Assembly (NCBI RefSeq): GCF_018275325.1 | Contig: NZ_JAGVQR010000003.1 | Location: forward strand, 1-64,000 | Reading direction: 5' to 3' | DNA from: Nocardioides palaemonis | GTDB taxonomy: Bacteria > Actinomycetota > Actinomycetes > Propionibacteriales > Nocardioidaceae | DNA length: 64,000 nucleotides | Shown: positions 23,387 through 33,325 of the stretch, piece by piece | Layout: every line of letters begins with the position of its first letter | Numbering within the stretch: position 1 is the stretch's first letter | Notes under the pieces: generated by a model | Seen by the model: the letters and a program-made list of their open reading frames with translations, nothing else | The model's database searches: none | Told to the model about the DNA's origin: nothing | Program-made: the position numbers and the translations under genes

Positions 23387-26365
23387 TCACTCCCAGAACA
23401 CCCGTTCGACCACCGCGTGGGCCCGGCGGGTGGTGCGCAGGTAGTCGTTCACCATCTGGTCGGACGCGCCCTGCGGGTAGCCGAGCACCCGCGCCACCGC
23501 GGCGCGCTCCCGGGCGTCGCGCGGCAGCTGGTCGGCCGGGCGGCCCCGCACCAGCGTGACGGCGTTGCGGACCCGGCTGACCAGCCGCCACGCCTCGGCG
23601 AGCGTCGCCGCGTCGTCCTCCGACACCAGGCCCGCCTCGGCGGCCGCCGCCAGCGCCGGCAGCGTCTGGGGCGTGCGCAGCGCCTCGATCGCGCCGGCGT
23701 GCCGCATCTGCAGGAGCTGGACGGTCCACTCGACGTCGGCCAGTCCCCCGCGGCCGAGCTTGAGGTGGGTCTGCCGGTCGGCGCCGCGCGGCAGCCGCTC
23801 GTCGTCGACCCGGGCCTTGATCCGGCGCACCTCGACCACGTCGGCCTCGCTGATGCCGCCCGCGGGGAAGCGCAGCGGGTCGACCAGCTCGGTGAAGCGC
23901 CGCCGCAGCGCCTCGTCGCCGACCACCGCGTCGGCGCGCAGCAGGGCCTGGAACTCCCACACGTGCGACCACTTGGCGTAGTAGGCGGCGTAGGACTCCA
24001 CGGTCCGCACCATCGGTCCGTTCTTGCCCTCGGGCCGCAGGTCCGGGTCGACCTCGAGCGGCGGGTCGCTGGCCGGCAGCGACAGCAGACGGCGCAGCTC
24101 GGCGACGACGGCCGTGGCGTAGGACGACGCGACCTGCGCCTCGACCCCCTCGACCGGGTCGTGCACGAACATCACGTCCGCGTCCGAGCCGTAGGACAGC
24201 TCGAACCCGCCGTAGCGCCCCATCGCGACCACCGCGATCGCGCTCGGCGCCTGCTCCAGGCCGCGCTGGCGGCGCACCGCCTCGGCCGCGATGTCGAGGG
24301 TCGCCTGCAGCGTCGCATCGGTGAGCCGGCTCAGCCCCTGCCCGACGAGCGCGACGTCGGTGCCGGCGACCAGCTCGCCGGTGGCGATCCGCAGCAGCTC
24401 GCGACGGCGTACGCCCCGCACCGCGCCGACCGCAGCCTCGGGCGAGTCGGCCCGCTCGAGGACGGCCTGCATCTCCGCGAGCGCCGCCTCGGCGCTGAGC
24501 GGCTCGAGCGACTCCCCCAGCATCCGCACGCCCTGCGGCTCGCGCTCGAGCAGGTCGGTGGCGTAGCGCGAGGTGCCCAGCACGTGGGCCAGCCGCTGGG
24601 CGACCTCGCCCTCGTCGCGCAGCATCGTGAGGTACCACGGCGAGCGCCCCAGGCTCTCGCTGATCCGGCGGAAGCCGAAGAGCCCGGCGTCCGGGTCCGG
24701 CGCGTCGGCGAACCACTCCAGCAGGACCGGGAGCAGGGTGCGCTGGATGTCGGAGGTGCGCGAGACCCCGCTGGTCAGGGCCTCGAGGTGGCGCAGCGCC
24801 GCCTTGGGGTCGGCGTAGCCGAGCGCGGCGAGCCGCGCCTCGGCCGCCTCGAGCGAGAGCCGCGCCTCGGACCCGGCCAGGCGGGCGACCGCGCCGAGCA
24901 GCGGGCGGTAGAACAGCTTCTCGTGCAGCCGCCGGACCTCGCGGCGGTGGTGGCGCCACTGCTTGTCGAGCTGGGCGACCGGCTCGGAGAAGAGCCCCAG
25001 CGAGCGACCGAGCCGGCGCAACGACGCCTCGTCGTCGGGCAGCACGTGCGTGCGGCGCAGCTGGTGCAGCTGGACGCGGTGCTCGAGGGTGCGCAGGAAG
25101 GCGTACGCCTCGTGCAGCTTCTCGCCGTCCTCGCGGCCGACGTAGCCGCCGTCGGTGAGCCTCGCCAGCGCGCTCAGCGTGGCCCCGTCGCGCAGCGTCG
25201 CGTCGGCGCGGCCGTGCACGAGCTGGAGCAGCTGCACCGCGAACTCGACGTCGCGCAGCCCGCCCGAGCCGAGCTTGATCTGCCGCTCGGCCTCGTGGGC
25301 GGGGATGTGGTCGACGACGCGACGCCGCATCGCCTGCACGTCGGCGACGAAGCCGTCGCGCTCGGCGGCCGACCAGACCATCGGCTCGATCATCTCGACG
25401 TACGCCCGGCCGAGCGCGAGGTCGCCGGCCACCGGACGGGCCTTGAGCAGCGCCTGGAACTCCCAGGTCTTGGCCCACTTCTCGTAGTAGCCGCGGTGGC
25501 TGGCCAGCGTGCGGACCAGCGGCCCCTGGCTGCCCTCGGGACGCAGGTTGGCGTCCACCGGCCAGATCGCGCCCTCGCGGGTGTGGTCGGAGCAGATCCG
25601 CATCAGGTGTGAGGCCAGCTGGGTGGCGGCGCGCAGCGCCACCCCGTCGTCGGCGCCCTCGGCGGGCTCGTGCACGAACACCACGTCGACGTCGGAGACG
25701 TAGTTGAGCTCGTGGCCGCCGCACTTGCCCATCGCGATCACCGCGAGCCGCGCGGCGTGCGCCTGCTCCCCCACCCGCGCCCGCGCCACGGCGAGCGCCG
25801 CCTCGAGCGTCGCGCCGGCGAGGTCGGACAGCTCCGCCGCCGCGTCGTCCACCCCGACGTGATGGGCGAGGTCGCGGGCGGCGAGGCGCAGCAGGATCCG
25901 GCGGTACTCCACGCGCAGGGCGTCGACGGCCTCCGCGTCCGCGACCGTGGCGACCGGCTCGGTCGCGGTGTGGTCGGCCCCGACGGCGGCCAGCATCGCC
26001 GCGCGCACGGCGTAGGCCGCGGGGCGGGTGCTGCCGAGCGTGGGGTCGGTGAGCTCACGCCAGTGGTCCGGGTGGCGGACGAGGTGCTGGGCGAGCGCGG
26101 CGCTCGCGCCGAGCACGCAGCACAGCCGCATCGCGGTGCCCTCGTCGTCGGCGACCTCGGTCAGCATCGCCCGGCCGGCGCCCGCGGACCGGTCGTCCAG
26201 CGCCTCGACCAGGCGCAGCAGCTCGGCGAGCGCGGCGTCGGGGTCGGCGGTCGCGGCCAGCACGTCGGTGAGCGGACGGCCGGCGTCGCCCAGCGCCTCG
26301 ATGCCGGCGGCCGCGGCGGCGCCGTCGGCGAAGCCCTTGCGCACGAAGGCGCCGCTCGACGTCAT
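23387..26365 (-). CDS. glnE: Bifunctional glutamine-synthetase adenylyltransferase/deadenylase
   Basis: A 992-residue GlnE. It holds two nucleotidyltransferase units: the N-terminal deadenylylating one around YVSDVDVVFVHEPAEGADDG and GSGGLRDVEFAVQLLQL, and the C-terminal adenylylating one around SYGSDADVMFVHDPVEG and GRGGLADVEWTVQLLQM. Both keep the paired metal-binding aspartates. It adds or removes AMP on a Tyr of the main glutamine synthetase in response to nitrogen status. The ATG at 26365 overlaps the amidotransferase stop (ATGA). Order with glnA2 upstream is as in M. tuberculosis; the adenylylated GlnA1 substrate is not in this window. Length is normal for actinobacteria. Confidence 0.96.
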   Translation of the reverse strand: MTSSGAFVRKGFADGAAAAAGIEALGDAGRPLTDVLAATADPDAALAELLRLVEALDDRSAGAGRAMLTEVADDEGTAMRLCCVLGASAALAQHLVRHPDHWRELTDPTLGSTRPAAYAVRAAMLAAVGADHTATEPVATVADAEAVDALRVEYRRILLRLAARDLAHHVGVDDAAAELSDLAGATLEAALAVARARVGEQAHAARLAVIAMGKCGGHELNYVSDVDVVFVHEPAEGADDGVALRAATQLASHLMRICSDHTREGAIWPVDANLRPEGSQGPLVRTLASHRGYYEKWAKTWEFQALLKARPVAGDLALGRAYVEMIEPMVWSAAERDGFVADVQAMRRRVVDHIPAHEAERQIKLGSGGLRDVEFAVQLLQLVHGRADATLRDGATLSALARLTDGGYVGREDGEKLHEAYAFLRTLEHRVQLHQLRRTHVLPDDEASLRRLGRSLGLFSEPVAQLDKQWRHHRREVRRLHEKLFYRPLLGAVARLAGSEARLSLEAAEARLAALGYADPKAALRHLEALTSGVSRTSDIQRTLLPVLLEWFADAPDPDAGLFGFRRISESLGRSPWYLTMLRDEGEVAQRLAHVLGTSRYATDLLEREPQGVRMLGESLEPLSAEAALAEMQAVLERADSPEAAVGAVRGVRRRELLRIATGELVAGTDVALVGQGLSRLTDATLQATLDIAAEAVRRQRGLEQAPSAIAVVAMGRYGGFELSYGSDADVMFVHDPVEGVEAQVASSYATAVVAELRRLLSLPASDPPLEVDPDLRPEGKNGPMVRTVESYAAYYAKWSHVWEFQALLRADAVVGDEALRRRFTELVDPLRFPAGGISEADVVEVRRIKARVDDERLPRGADRQTHLKLGRGGLADVEWTVQLLQMRHAGAIEALRTPQTLPALAAAAEAGLVSEDDAATLAEAWRLVSRVRNAVTLVRGRPADQLPRDARERAAVARVLGYPQGASDQMVNDYLRTTRRAHAVVERVFWE

Positions 26366-27078
26366 CGGTTCCCTCCCGCGATCGCGGCGAACCGCTCGAC
26401 GAGCGGTCGCCAGTGCTCCTCGAGCCGCGCCTCGGCGTCCGCCACGGCGGCCACCACCGCGGCCTCGTCGAGCCCGAGCGCGACCAGGTCGTCGCGATCG
26501 TCCGCCGCCCACCCGGCGACCACGTCGGCGTCGACCTCGGGGTGGGCCTGGACGCCCCACGCGCGGTCGGCGAACCGGGCGACCTGGACCTCGCCGCCGG
26601 GCGTGCGCGCCAGCACCACCCCGCCGTCGGGCATCGCCACCACGACGTCGTTGTTCCAGTGGATCGCCACCTCGTCGCCGGTCCGGCCGCCGACCCACGC
26701 GTCGTCCGCGGTCGCGTCGCTCCAGCCCACCGGCTGCAACCCGACGGTCTGCCCGCGCGGGTTGCGCGCGACCTCGCCGCCGAGCGCGACGGCCAGCACC
26801 TGGTGGCCCAGGCAGATGCCGAGCACGGGGGTGCCAGCAGCGACCGCCTCGCGCACGCGCTCCCGGACCGCGGGCAGCCACGGCGCGCGGTCGTCGTCGT
26901 AGGCGCCCATGTCGCCGCCCAGCACCAGCACGGCGTCGTACGCCGTCGGCGGGGGCAGGGGGTCGCCCGCGTAGGGGCGGCAGACCTCGAGGACGCAGCC
27001 GGCGTCCTCCAGCCACCGGCCCACGAGGTGCGGCGGGCAGGACGCCTGGTGCTCGACGACGAGGACGCGCGGGCTCAC
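26362..27078 (-). CDS. Class I glutamine amidotransferase
   Basis: A 238-residue stand-alone glutamine amidotransferase domain. The Cys nucleophile lies in VLGICLGHQVLA, and the His/Glu pair in WGVQAHPEVDAD; VLGGDMGAYDDD shapes the oxyanion side. The start is GTG 27078, overlapping the upstream stop as GTGA; it in turn overlaps glnE. Such free-standing proteins transfer glutamine-derived ammonia or hydrolyse gamma-glutamyl compounds; the acceptor partner is not known. Its place between glnA2 and glnE makes a nitrogen-metabolism role plausible but unproved. Confidence 0.85.
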   Translation of the reverse strand: MSPRVLVVEHQASCPPHLVGRWLEDAGCVLEVCRPYAGDPLPPPTAYDAVLVLGGDMGAYDDDRAPWLPAVRERVREAVAAGTPVLGICLGHQVLAVALGGEVARNPRGQTVGLQPVGWSDATADDAWVGGRTGDEVAIHWNNDVVVAMPDGGVVLARTPGGEVQVARFADRAWGVQAHPEVDADVVAGWAADDRDDLVALGLDEAAVVAAVADAEARLEEHWRPLVERFAAIAGGNR

Positions 27079-27950
27079 CGCATCAGCCTCCCCCACGTCG
27101 CGTCGTGCCAGAGCGCGAGCAGCCCGACGCCGACGGCGGCCCCGGCGGAGAGGGCGAGGAGGTCACCGCGGCGGCGCAGTGCGGCGACCGCCGCCGCGAC
27201 CAGGCCGGTGCCGGCCAGCACGGCCGGGGTGCCGAAGCCCCACGGGCTCTCGTTCTCCTCGAAGCGGTAGAGCACACCGCCCTCGAGCTGGAAGATGCCA
27301 TGGCCCGTGACCAGCAGGCCGGCGCCCAGCAGCGCGAGCACGGTCGCGACCACGACCCGCACGACCGGCGGTCCGGCGGTGGGCCAGCGGCTCGCGGTGG
27401 CCCCGGCGAGGGCGAGCACGATGCCCGCGGCGACGCCGGCACCGTAGGTCCAGCGCTGGCTGCCCATCCACTGCCAGTAGGCGCCGCCCTGCCAGCAGGT
27501 CCACGACAGGACCAGCCCGGCCGTGGCCAGGACCAGCCCGGCGGACGCGGTCGCGACCCGTCCGGGTGCCCGGCCGTCGCCGTCGTCGGGCCGTCGCCCG
27601 AGGGCGCCAGCGACCAGCCCGAGCAGGCCGGCTGCCACGGACAGCCCGGCGTACCAGCCTCCGACGTCGCCCATCCGTGACCAGGTCCACGCCGCGCCCA
27701 GCAGCGCGATCCCGCCGGCGGCGAGGCCGACGCGTCGCGTTCGCGCGACCAGCACCAGCAGCGTGCAGAGCGGGACCGCGACCGCCAGCACGAGGGCGGC
27801 GGTCGGGACACCGTCCGCCACCGGGTTGGCAGACAGGGTCGGCTCCCCCCGCTCGCGCAGCACGTCGTGGGCCACCCAGGCCCACAGCGAGGCTTCGACC
27901 GAGAGCGTCCAGCCGACGAGCCAGGCCGGCCAGTCGCGGATCCCCCTCAT
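27075..27950 (-). CDS. Integral membrane protein, unknown function
   Basis: A 291-residue protein with about eight hydrophobic stretches (TAALVLAVAVPLCTLLVLV, AGIALLGAAW-type, VVVATVLALLGAGLLV, PAVLAGTGLVAAAVAAL). The N-terminus MRGIRDWPAWLVGWTLSVEA contains two Trp, and a charged loop EENESPWGF sits outside or inside near the end. I recognise no family. It starts 14 bp after glnA2 and overlaps the amidotransferase by GTGA, so it belongs to a glnA2-membrane protein-amidotransferase-glnE operon. Confidence 0.7.
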   Translation of the reverse strand: MRGIRDWPAWLVGWTLSVEASLWAWVAHDVLRERGEPTLSANPVADGVPTAALVLAVAVPLCTLLVLVARTRRVGLAAGGIALLGAAWTWSRMGDVGGWYAGLSVAAGLLGLVAGALGRRPDDGDGRAPGRVATASAGLVLATAGLVLSWTCWQGGAYWQWMGSQRWTYGAGVAAGIVLALAGATASRWPTAGPPVVRVVVATVLALLGAGLLVTGHGIFQLEGGVLYRFEENESPWGFGTPAVLAGTGLVAAAVAALRRRGDLLALSAGAAVGVGLLALWHDATWGRLMR

Positions 27951-27964
27951 CGGTGCGTGCGGCC

Positions 27965-29311
27965 TCAGAGCACCGGGAGCATGCGGTCGCGCTCGAAGGA
28001 GGAGACCTGCGTGCGGTACTCCTCCCACTCCGCGCGCTTGTTGCGCAGGAAGTAGTCGAAGACGTGCTCGCCGAGCGTCTCGGCCAGCAGCTCGGAGTCC
28101 TCGGCGATGCCGATCGCGTCCCAGAGGCTGCGCGGCAGCGGGGTGATGCCGAGCGCCTTGCGCTCGCGCTCGGTGAGCGACCAGACGTCGTCCTCGGCCT
28201 CGCGCGGCAGCTCGTAGCCCTCCTCGATGCCCTTCATGCCGGCGCCGAGGACCACCGCGAAGGCGAGGTAGGGGTTGCAGGCCGGGTCGATCGTGCGCAG
28301 CTCGACGCGCGTCGACTGCCCCTTGTTGGGCTTGTACATCGGCACCCGCACCATCGCGGAGCGATTGTTGTGGCCCCAGCACACCCCCGACGGGGCCTCG
28401 CCGCCGCCGAGCAGCCGCTTGTAGGAGTTGACCCACTGGTTGGTGACCACGCTGATCTCGCTGGCGTGGCGCAGGATGCCGGCGATGAACTGGCGCCCGG
28501 TCTTCGACAGCTGGTATTCCGCGCCGGCCTCGAAGAACGCGTTGCGGTCGCCCTCGAAGAGCGAGACGTGCGTGTGCATGCCCGAGCCCGGGTGGGTCGT
28601 GTAGGGCTTGGGCATGAAGGAGGCCCAGATGCCGTGGCCGAGCGCGACCTCGCGGATGACGGTGCGGAAGGACATGATGTTGTCGGCCGTGGTGAGCGCG
28701 TCGGCGTAGCGCAGGTCGATCTCCTGCTGGCCGGGGCCACCCTCGTGGTGGCTGAACTCCACCGAGATGCCCATCGCCTCGAGCATCGTGATCGCCTCGC
28801 GGCGGAAGTCGGCGCCGCGCGACTGCGCGGTGTGGTCGAAGAAGCCGCTGCGGTCGACCGGCTGCGGCTCCTCGCCCGCGCCCGGCATGTCCTTGAACAG
28901 GTAGAACTCGATCTCGGGGTGGGTGTAGAAGGTGAAGCCCTGGTCGGCCGCCTTGCTGAGCGTGCGCTTGAGGACGTGGCGCGGGTCGGCGTAGGACGGG
29001 CTGCCGTCGGGCATCCGGATGTCGCAGAACATGCGCGCGGTGGCCGGCCAGCCGTCGTCGCCGGTGCGCCACGGCAGGATCTGGAACGTCGAGGCGTCGG
29101 GGTGGGCGAGCATGTCGGACTCGTAGACGCGGGCGAAGCCCTCGATGGCCGAGCCGTCGAAGCCGATGCCCTCGTCGAAGGCGTTCTCGAGCTCCGCGGG
29201 AGCCACGCTCACGCTCTTGAGGAACCCGAGCACGTCGGTGAACCACAGCCGGACGAACCGGACGTCACGCTCCTCGAGCGCGCGGAGTACGAAGTCCTCT
29301 TGCTTGCCCAT
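27965..29311 (-). CDS. glnA2: Glutamine synthetase, GlnA2 type
   Basis: A 448-residue type I glutamine synthetase that forms glutamine from glutamate, ammonia and ATP. Visible conserved parts are GIGFDGSAIEGFARVYESDM, FYTHPEIEFYLFKD, SHHEGGPGQQEIDLRY and GSGMHTHVSLF, with the substrate-binding NPYLAFAVVLGAGMKGIE. The region that in GlnA1 carries the adenylylated Tyr (a KNLYDLP-type motif) is here YELPREAEDDVWSLTERERK, so GlnE is not expected to modify this enzyme. Together with its position beside glnE it matches glnA2 of M. tuberculosis and Streptomyces. First gene of a likely four-gene operon. Confidence 0.94.
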   Translation of the reverse strand: MGKQEDFVLRALEERDVRFVRLWFTDVLGFLKSVSVAPAELENAFDEGIGFDGSAIEGFARVYESDMLAHPDASTFQILPWRTGDDGWPATARMFCDIRMPDGSPSYADPRHVLKRTLSKAADQGFTFYTHPEIEFYLFKDMPGAGEEPQPVDRSGFFDHTAQSRGADFRREAITMLEAMGISVEFSHHEGGPGQQEIDLRYADALTTADNIMSFRTVIREVALGHGIWASFMPKPYTTHPGSGMHTHVSLFEGDRNAFFEAGAEYQLSKTGRQFIAGILRHASEISVVTNQWVNSYKRLLGGGEAPSGVCWGHNNRSAMVRVPMYKPNKGQSTRVELRTIDPACNPYLAFAVVLGAGMKGIEEGYELPREAEDDVWSLTERERKALGITPLPRSLWDAIGIAEDSELLAETLGEHVFDYFLRNKRAEWEEYRTQVSSFERDRMLPVL

Positions 29312-29357
29312 GGCACCAGCCTAGGGGCAAGCAAGAGGCCTCCTCGCGACTGCTCGG

Positions 29358-29972
29358 TCAGTGGCAGATGTTCACGTCCTGCGAGCCCAGGACGCCGTCC
29401 ACGACCTCGCGCATCGGCTTGAGCCACAGCTGGGTCTCCGGGACGAACGCGATGCTGCCGGGCACGCGGCCGTGCACTCCGTCGACCTCGACCTGCTCGA
29501 CGACGAGCGGCACGGTGACTGCGCGGCGGCGCACGCCCTCCCAGCAGGCGGACGCCTTCTTCCGCGTCACGGCCTGCTCGAGGGTGACCGGGTCTCCCTG
29601 CAGCATGCCGTTGTACCGCCACGCGACGTTGGTGACGTAGCCGGTCTGGCCCTCCCACGGCGCGCGGACGTTCACCGACATGCCCCAGGTCTTGCTGGTG
29701 CCGATCGTGAAGCGGACCTTGCCGTCGCGGACCTTCTTCGCCTTCGACGACCAGACCTTCACGTCGGTGTGCTGAGTGCGCAGGGCGTTGACGAGCTGGA
29801 CCTCGCAGCCCTCGCAGTCGTCGACGGTGAAGGTCAGGGTCGTGCGAGCCGCCGCGGTGCGCGCGTCGGGCGCCTGGTCGGCGGTGGTGGCCGTCGCGGG
29901 CGGCGCGACGAGGGCGAGGAGGGCGGTGCCGGCGACTGCTGCGGCGGTGGCGGTCGTGGTGCGGAAGGACAT
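29358..29972 (-). CDS. Secreted CEGCE-motif protein (paralogue 1)
   Basis: A 204-residue exported protein. The signal peptide spans about residues 1-30 (FRTTTATAAAVAGTALLALV, cleavage near TATA). The mature part begins ARTTLTFTVDDCEGCEVQLV, with the C-x-x-C pair CEGC, continues with a beta-rich region (SVNVRAPWEGQTGYVTNVAW), and ends WLKPMREVVDGVLGSQDVNI then CH. It shares this whole plan with the next gene, so the pair arose by duplication. A metal-binding or redox role is suggested only by the CxxC. It stands alone after glnA2 on the same strand. Confidence 0.75.
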   Translation of the reverse strand: MSFRTTTATAAAVAGTALLALVAPPATATTADQAPDARTAAARTTLTFTVDDCEGCEVQLVNALRTQHTDVKVWSSKAKKVRDGKVRFTIGTSKTWGMSVNVRAPWEGQTGYVTNVAWRYNGMLQGDPVTLEQAVTRKKASACWEGVRRRAVTVPLVVEQVEVDGVHGRVPGSIAFVPETQLWLKPMREVVDGVLGSQDVNICH

Positions 29973-30068
29973 GGCGTCTACTTGTCTGTGCGAAGGGTTG
30001 TCACCATCAGGATGGCGTGACGGCTCTTCGGGTTGCATCCGGTTTTGCGATGACGCTCGGCCCGCGGC

Positions 30069-30671
30069 TCAGCCCGGCTCGCAGAAGTCGATGTCCTGAC
30101 CGCCCATCACGCCCCGGAACACCCGGCGCACCGGCGCGAGCCAGTCCTGGGTGGTGCGCGCCCAGGCGAGCGTGCCCGGGACCTTGCCGGGGCCGACGCC
30201 GACCACGCGCACCTTGCGGGTGCGCAGCGTCATCTCGTAGGACGGCTCCGTCGTGCCGGCCCAGCACGCGCTCGCCCGGCGCTTGCCGCGGGCCTCGCGC
30301 TTGCTCACCACGTCGCCGGCCTGCGTGCCGGCGTAGCGCATCGCGACGACCGTGACGTAGCCCAGCCGTCGCTCCCACGGCGCCCGCAGGCTCATCGAGA
30401 GCCCGGCGGTGCGGTCGGTGGGGACGCGGAAGGTCGCCACCCCGTCGACCACCTCGACCGGCCCGGACTGCCACACGTCCTCGTAGTCGGAGGTGAGGGC
30501 GGACTGCGCGGTGATCTCGCAGCCCTCGCACCCGGGCGCGCGGACGGTCAGGGTCGTACGCGCGACGGCGCGCTCGGAGGCGTCCGGCGCGGGTCCGGCG
30601 AGGGCCGGTGCCGTGGAGGCGGGCAGGAGGAGGGCGGCGAGCAGTGCTCCCGAGAGCAGGCGTGAGGTCAT
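30069..30671 (-). CDS. Secreted CEGCE-motif protein (paralogue 2)
   Basis: A 200-residue exported protein with signal peptide MTSRLLSGALLAALLLPAST and likely cleavage near ALA-G. It repeats the plan of its neighbour: ARTTLTVRAPGCEGCEITAQ, LRAPWERRLGYVTVVAMRY, RRASACWAG and a C-terminal WLAPVRRVFRGVMGGQDIDF then C. About half of the aligned positions look identical or similar by eye. The conserved four cysteines (CEGC, the Cys of SACW and the final Cys) point to disulfides or metal binding. Family and function are not known to me. Confidence 0.75.
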   Translation of the reverse strand: MTSRLLSGALLAALLLPASTAPALAGPAPDASERAVARTTLTVRAPGCEGCEITAQSALTSDYEDVWQSGPVEVVDGVATFRVPTDRTAGLSMSLRAPWERRLGYVTVVAMRYAGTQAGDVVSKREARGKRRASACWAGTTEPSYEMTLRTRKVRVVGVGPGKVPGTLAWARTTQDWLAPVRRVFRGVMGGQDIDFCEPG

Positions 30672-30746
30672 GGTCGTGTCTTCCCGTGAGGAGGTCTCAC
30701 CGGAGGGGACGCGCCCCGCACCCGATGCGTTGCACCGGACCGACGG

Positions 30747-31178
30747 TCAGTCGTCGCCCAGGGTGTTGCGCTCGAGCTCGGAGACCGTGGGCCGCCCCTG
30801 GTTGCAGAACACCTCGAGGTCGACCGAGCTCCGGCCGTTGCTGAACACCGCGTCGACGTCGTCGTCGGGTCCCTTCTCCCACGACACCACCCGCCAGCCG
30901 GCCGCGCGGTCCGGCCGGGCCTCGACGCCGTACGCCCAGGCGCGGCGGCACTCCACGACGAAGCCGCCGTACTCCCCCGAGATCTCCTCTCGCACCGCCG
31001 GCACCTCGGTCGACGGGGGCTCCGCGGGCGGGGCCGAGAGGTCCTCGGCCACCTCGTCGCCGACGGGGCCGCGGTCGCGGATCGTCGCGCCGACGGTGGA
31101 CACCGCGAGCACGCCGAGCACCACGGCCACCGCGGTGGTGGCGGCCCACAGCCCGACGAGCAGCATCCGACGCCTCAC
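30747..31178 (-). CDS. Single-pass membrane protein, unknown function
   Basis: A 143-residue protein with an N-terminal anchor (LLVGLWAATTAVAVVLGVLA), a Pro/Glu-rich linker (SAPPAEPPSTEVPAV) and a small outer domain with cysteines in FVVECRRAWAYG and LEVFCNQGRPTV. It begins at GTG 31178; ATG 31166 is possible. It is divergent from the two-component response regulator, about 100 bp away, so it could be one of its targets, but that is only suggested by position. Confidence 0.65.
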   Translation of the reverse strand: MRRRMLLVGLWAATTAVAVVLGVLAVSTVGATIRDRGPVGDEVAEDLSAPPAEPPSTEVPAVREEISGEYGGFVVECRRAWAYGVEARPDRAAGWRVVSWEKGPDDDVDAVFSNGRSSVDLEVFCNQGRPTVSELERNTLGDD

Positions 31179-31279
31179 GCGCCCATCGTGCCGGGCGCGA
31201 CCTCAGCGCGGGGTGAGGCGCTGGTTAAGGGACGGCTAAGGCTGGTCCGCGCGCGAGGGCCGACCGGTAGGTTCGCGTC

Positions 31280-31984
<705 letters not shown>

Positions 31985-31985
31985 G

Positions 31986-33287
31986 GTGCGCCGCAGCCTC
32001 CTGGTCACCGCGGGCGCGGCGATCTCGATGGTCCTGCTCGCGATGCTGGTGCCGATGGCGATCCTGGTGCGCAGCTATGCCCTCGAGGACCGGCTGGCCC
32101 GCGCGGCGCTCGAGGTGCAGGCGGTCGAGACGGTCGTCTCGCGCTACGACGACCGCGGCTCGGTGAGCGTCTACCTCGACCGCCTCAACGCTGGCGACTC
32201 CCCCACCCGGGTCACCGTGCTCTACCCCTCGGGCGCCGACGTCGGACCCGACCAGGGCGAGGACGACCGGGTCCTCGACGCCCGCAACACCGGACGCGCC
32301 CGCGTCGACGACGTGCCCGGCGGCTCGCAGATCCTGGTGCCGGTCTCGCGCGGCGGGTCCTCCGCGCTGCCTGACCAGACCCCGGTGATCCGCGTGGTCG
32401 TCGAGGAGCCCGGGATCACCTCGTCGGTCGGCGTGGCGTGGGGCCTGCTCGCACTGCTCGGGCTGACCCTGCTGGCCGGGTCGCTGCTCGTCGTCGACCG
32501 GCTCGGGCGCTCGTTCGTGCAGCCCATCCGTCGCCTCGCCGAGCACACCCAGACCCTCGGCACGACCGGATCGCTCGCGCCCGTGCCCGACGCGTCCGGC
32601 CCCGCCGAGGTGCGGGAGCTGGCCGCGGCGGTCGACCGTCTGGTGGGCCGGATCCAGCTGCTGCTCGCGCGCGAGCGCGAGAACGTCGCCGACCTGTCCC
32701 ACCGGCTCCGCACGCCGGTCACCGCGCTGCGGCTGCGGGTCGAGTCGGTCGTCGACGCCGACCTGCGCGAGCGGCTCGGCTCCGACCTCGACTCCCTCCA
32801 GGCCACCGTCGACGGCATCGTCCGCGAGGCCCGCCGCTCCGAGCGTGAGGGCCTCGACCCGCGCACCGACGCCGTGCCCGTCCTCGCCGAGCGCGTACGC
32901 CACTGGGCACCGCTCGCCGAGGACCTCGGCCGCCCCTGGCAGACCGACCTCGCCGCCTCCGGCCCGCTGCTGCGGGCCAGCGCCGCGGACCTCGAGGCGC
33001 TGGTCGACGTGCTGCTCGACAACGTCTTCTCGCACACCCCCGACGACGTCCCGGTCCGGGTGACGCTCACCGCGGGCGACGACCGGGTGGAGCTCGTCGT
33101 GGAGGACGCCGGCCCCGGCCTGCCCACCGACCTCGACGTCACCGGCCGCGGCGCGAGCGGCGCCGGCTCGACCGGCCTCGGGCTGTCGATCGCGGCGCGC
33201 ACCGCCGAGGACTCCGGCGGCGCGCTGGTGACGGGGGCCTCGGACATGGGAGGAGCCCGGGTCTCCGTCACGGTGCAGACGGACTGA
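31986..33287 (+). CDS. Sensor histidine kinase
   Basis: A 433-residue membrane kinase. Two transmembrane segments (about residues 8-29 and 150-170) enclose a roughly 120-residue extracytoplasmic sensor. A HAMP-like region around RLGRSFVQPIRRLAEH leads to the dimerisation/phosphoacceptor helix ENVADLSHRLRTPVTALRLR (His in SHRLRTP). The ATPase domain shows the N box VLLDNVFSHTPDD, the G1 box EDAGPGLP and the G2 region STGLGLSIAARTAED. It is partner to the upstream response regulator. The sensor has no recognised ligand-binding family. Confidence 0.94.
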   Translation: MRRSLLVTAGAAISMVLLAMLVPMAILVRSYALEDRLARAALEVQAVETVVSRYDDRGSVSVYLDRLNAGDSPTRVTVLYPSGADVGPDQGEDDRVLDARNTGRARVDDVPGGSQILVPVSRGGSSALPDQTPVIRVVVEEPGITSSVGVAWGLLALLGLTLLAGSLLVVDRLGRSFVQPIRRLAEHTQTLGTTGSLAPVPDASGPAEVRELAAAVDRLVGRIQLLLARERENVADLSHRLRTPVTALRLRVESVVDADLRERLGSDLDSLQATVDGIVREARRSEREGLDPRTDAVPVLAERVRHWAPLAEDLGRPWQTDLAASGPLLRASAADLEALVDVLLDNVFSHTPDDVPVRVTLTAGDDRVELVVEDAGPGLPTDLDVTGRGASGAGSTGLGLSIAARTAEDSGGALVTGASDMGGARVSVTVQTD

Positions 33288-33325
33288 CCCGGGCTCCGGC
33301 CCGTGGCTGCGGTCGTAGTGCAGGC

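Noticed and set aside
23372..25612. Very long plus-strand open frame opposite glnE
   Set aside because: High-GC third positions keep antisense frames open; its composition is Arg/Gly/His-rich and it mirrors glnE exactly, while glnE has strong motifs.
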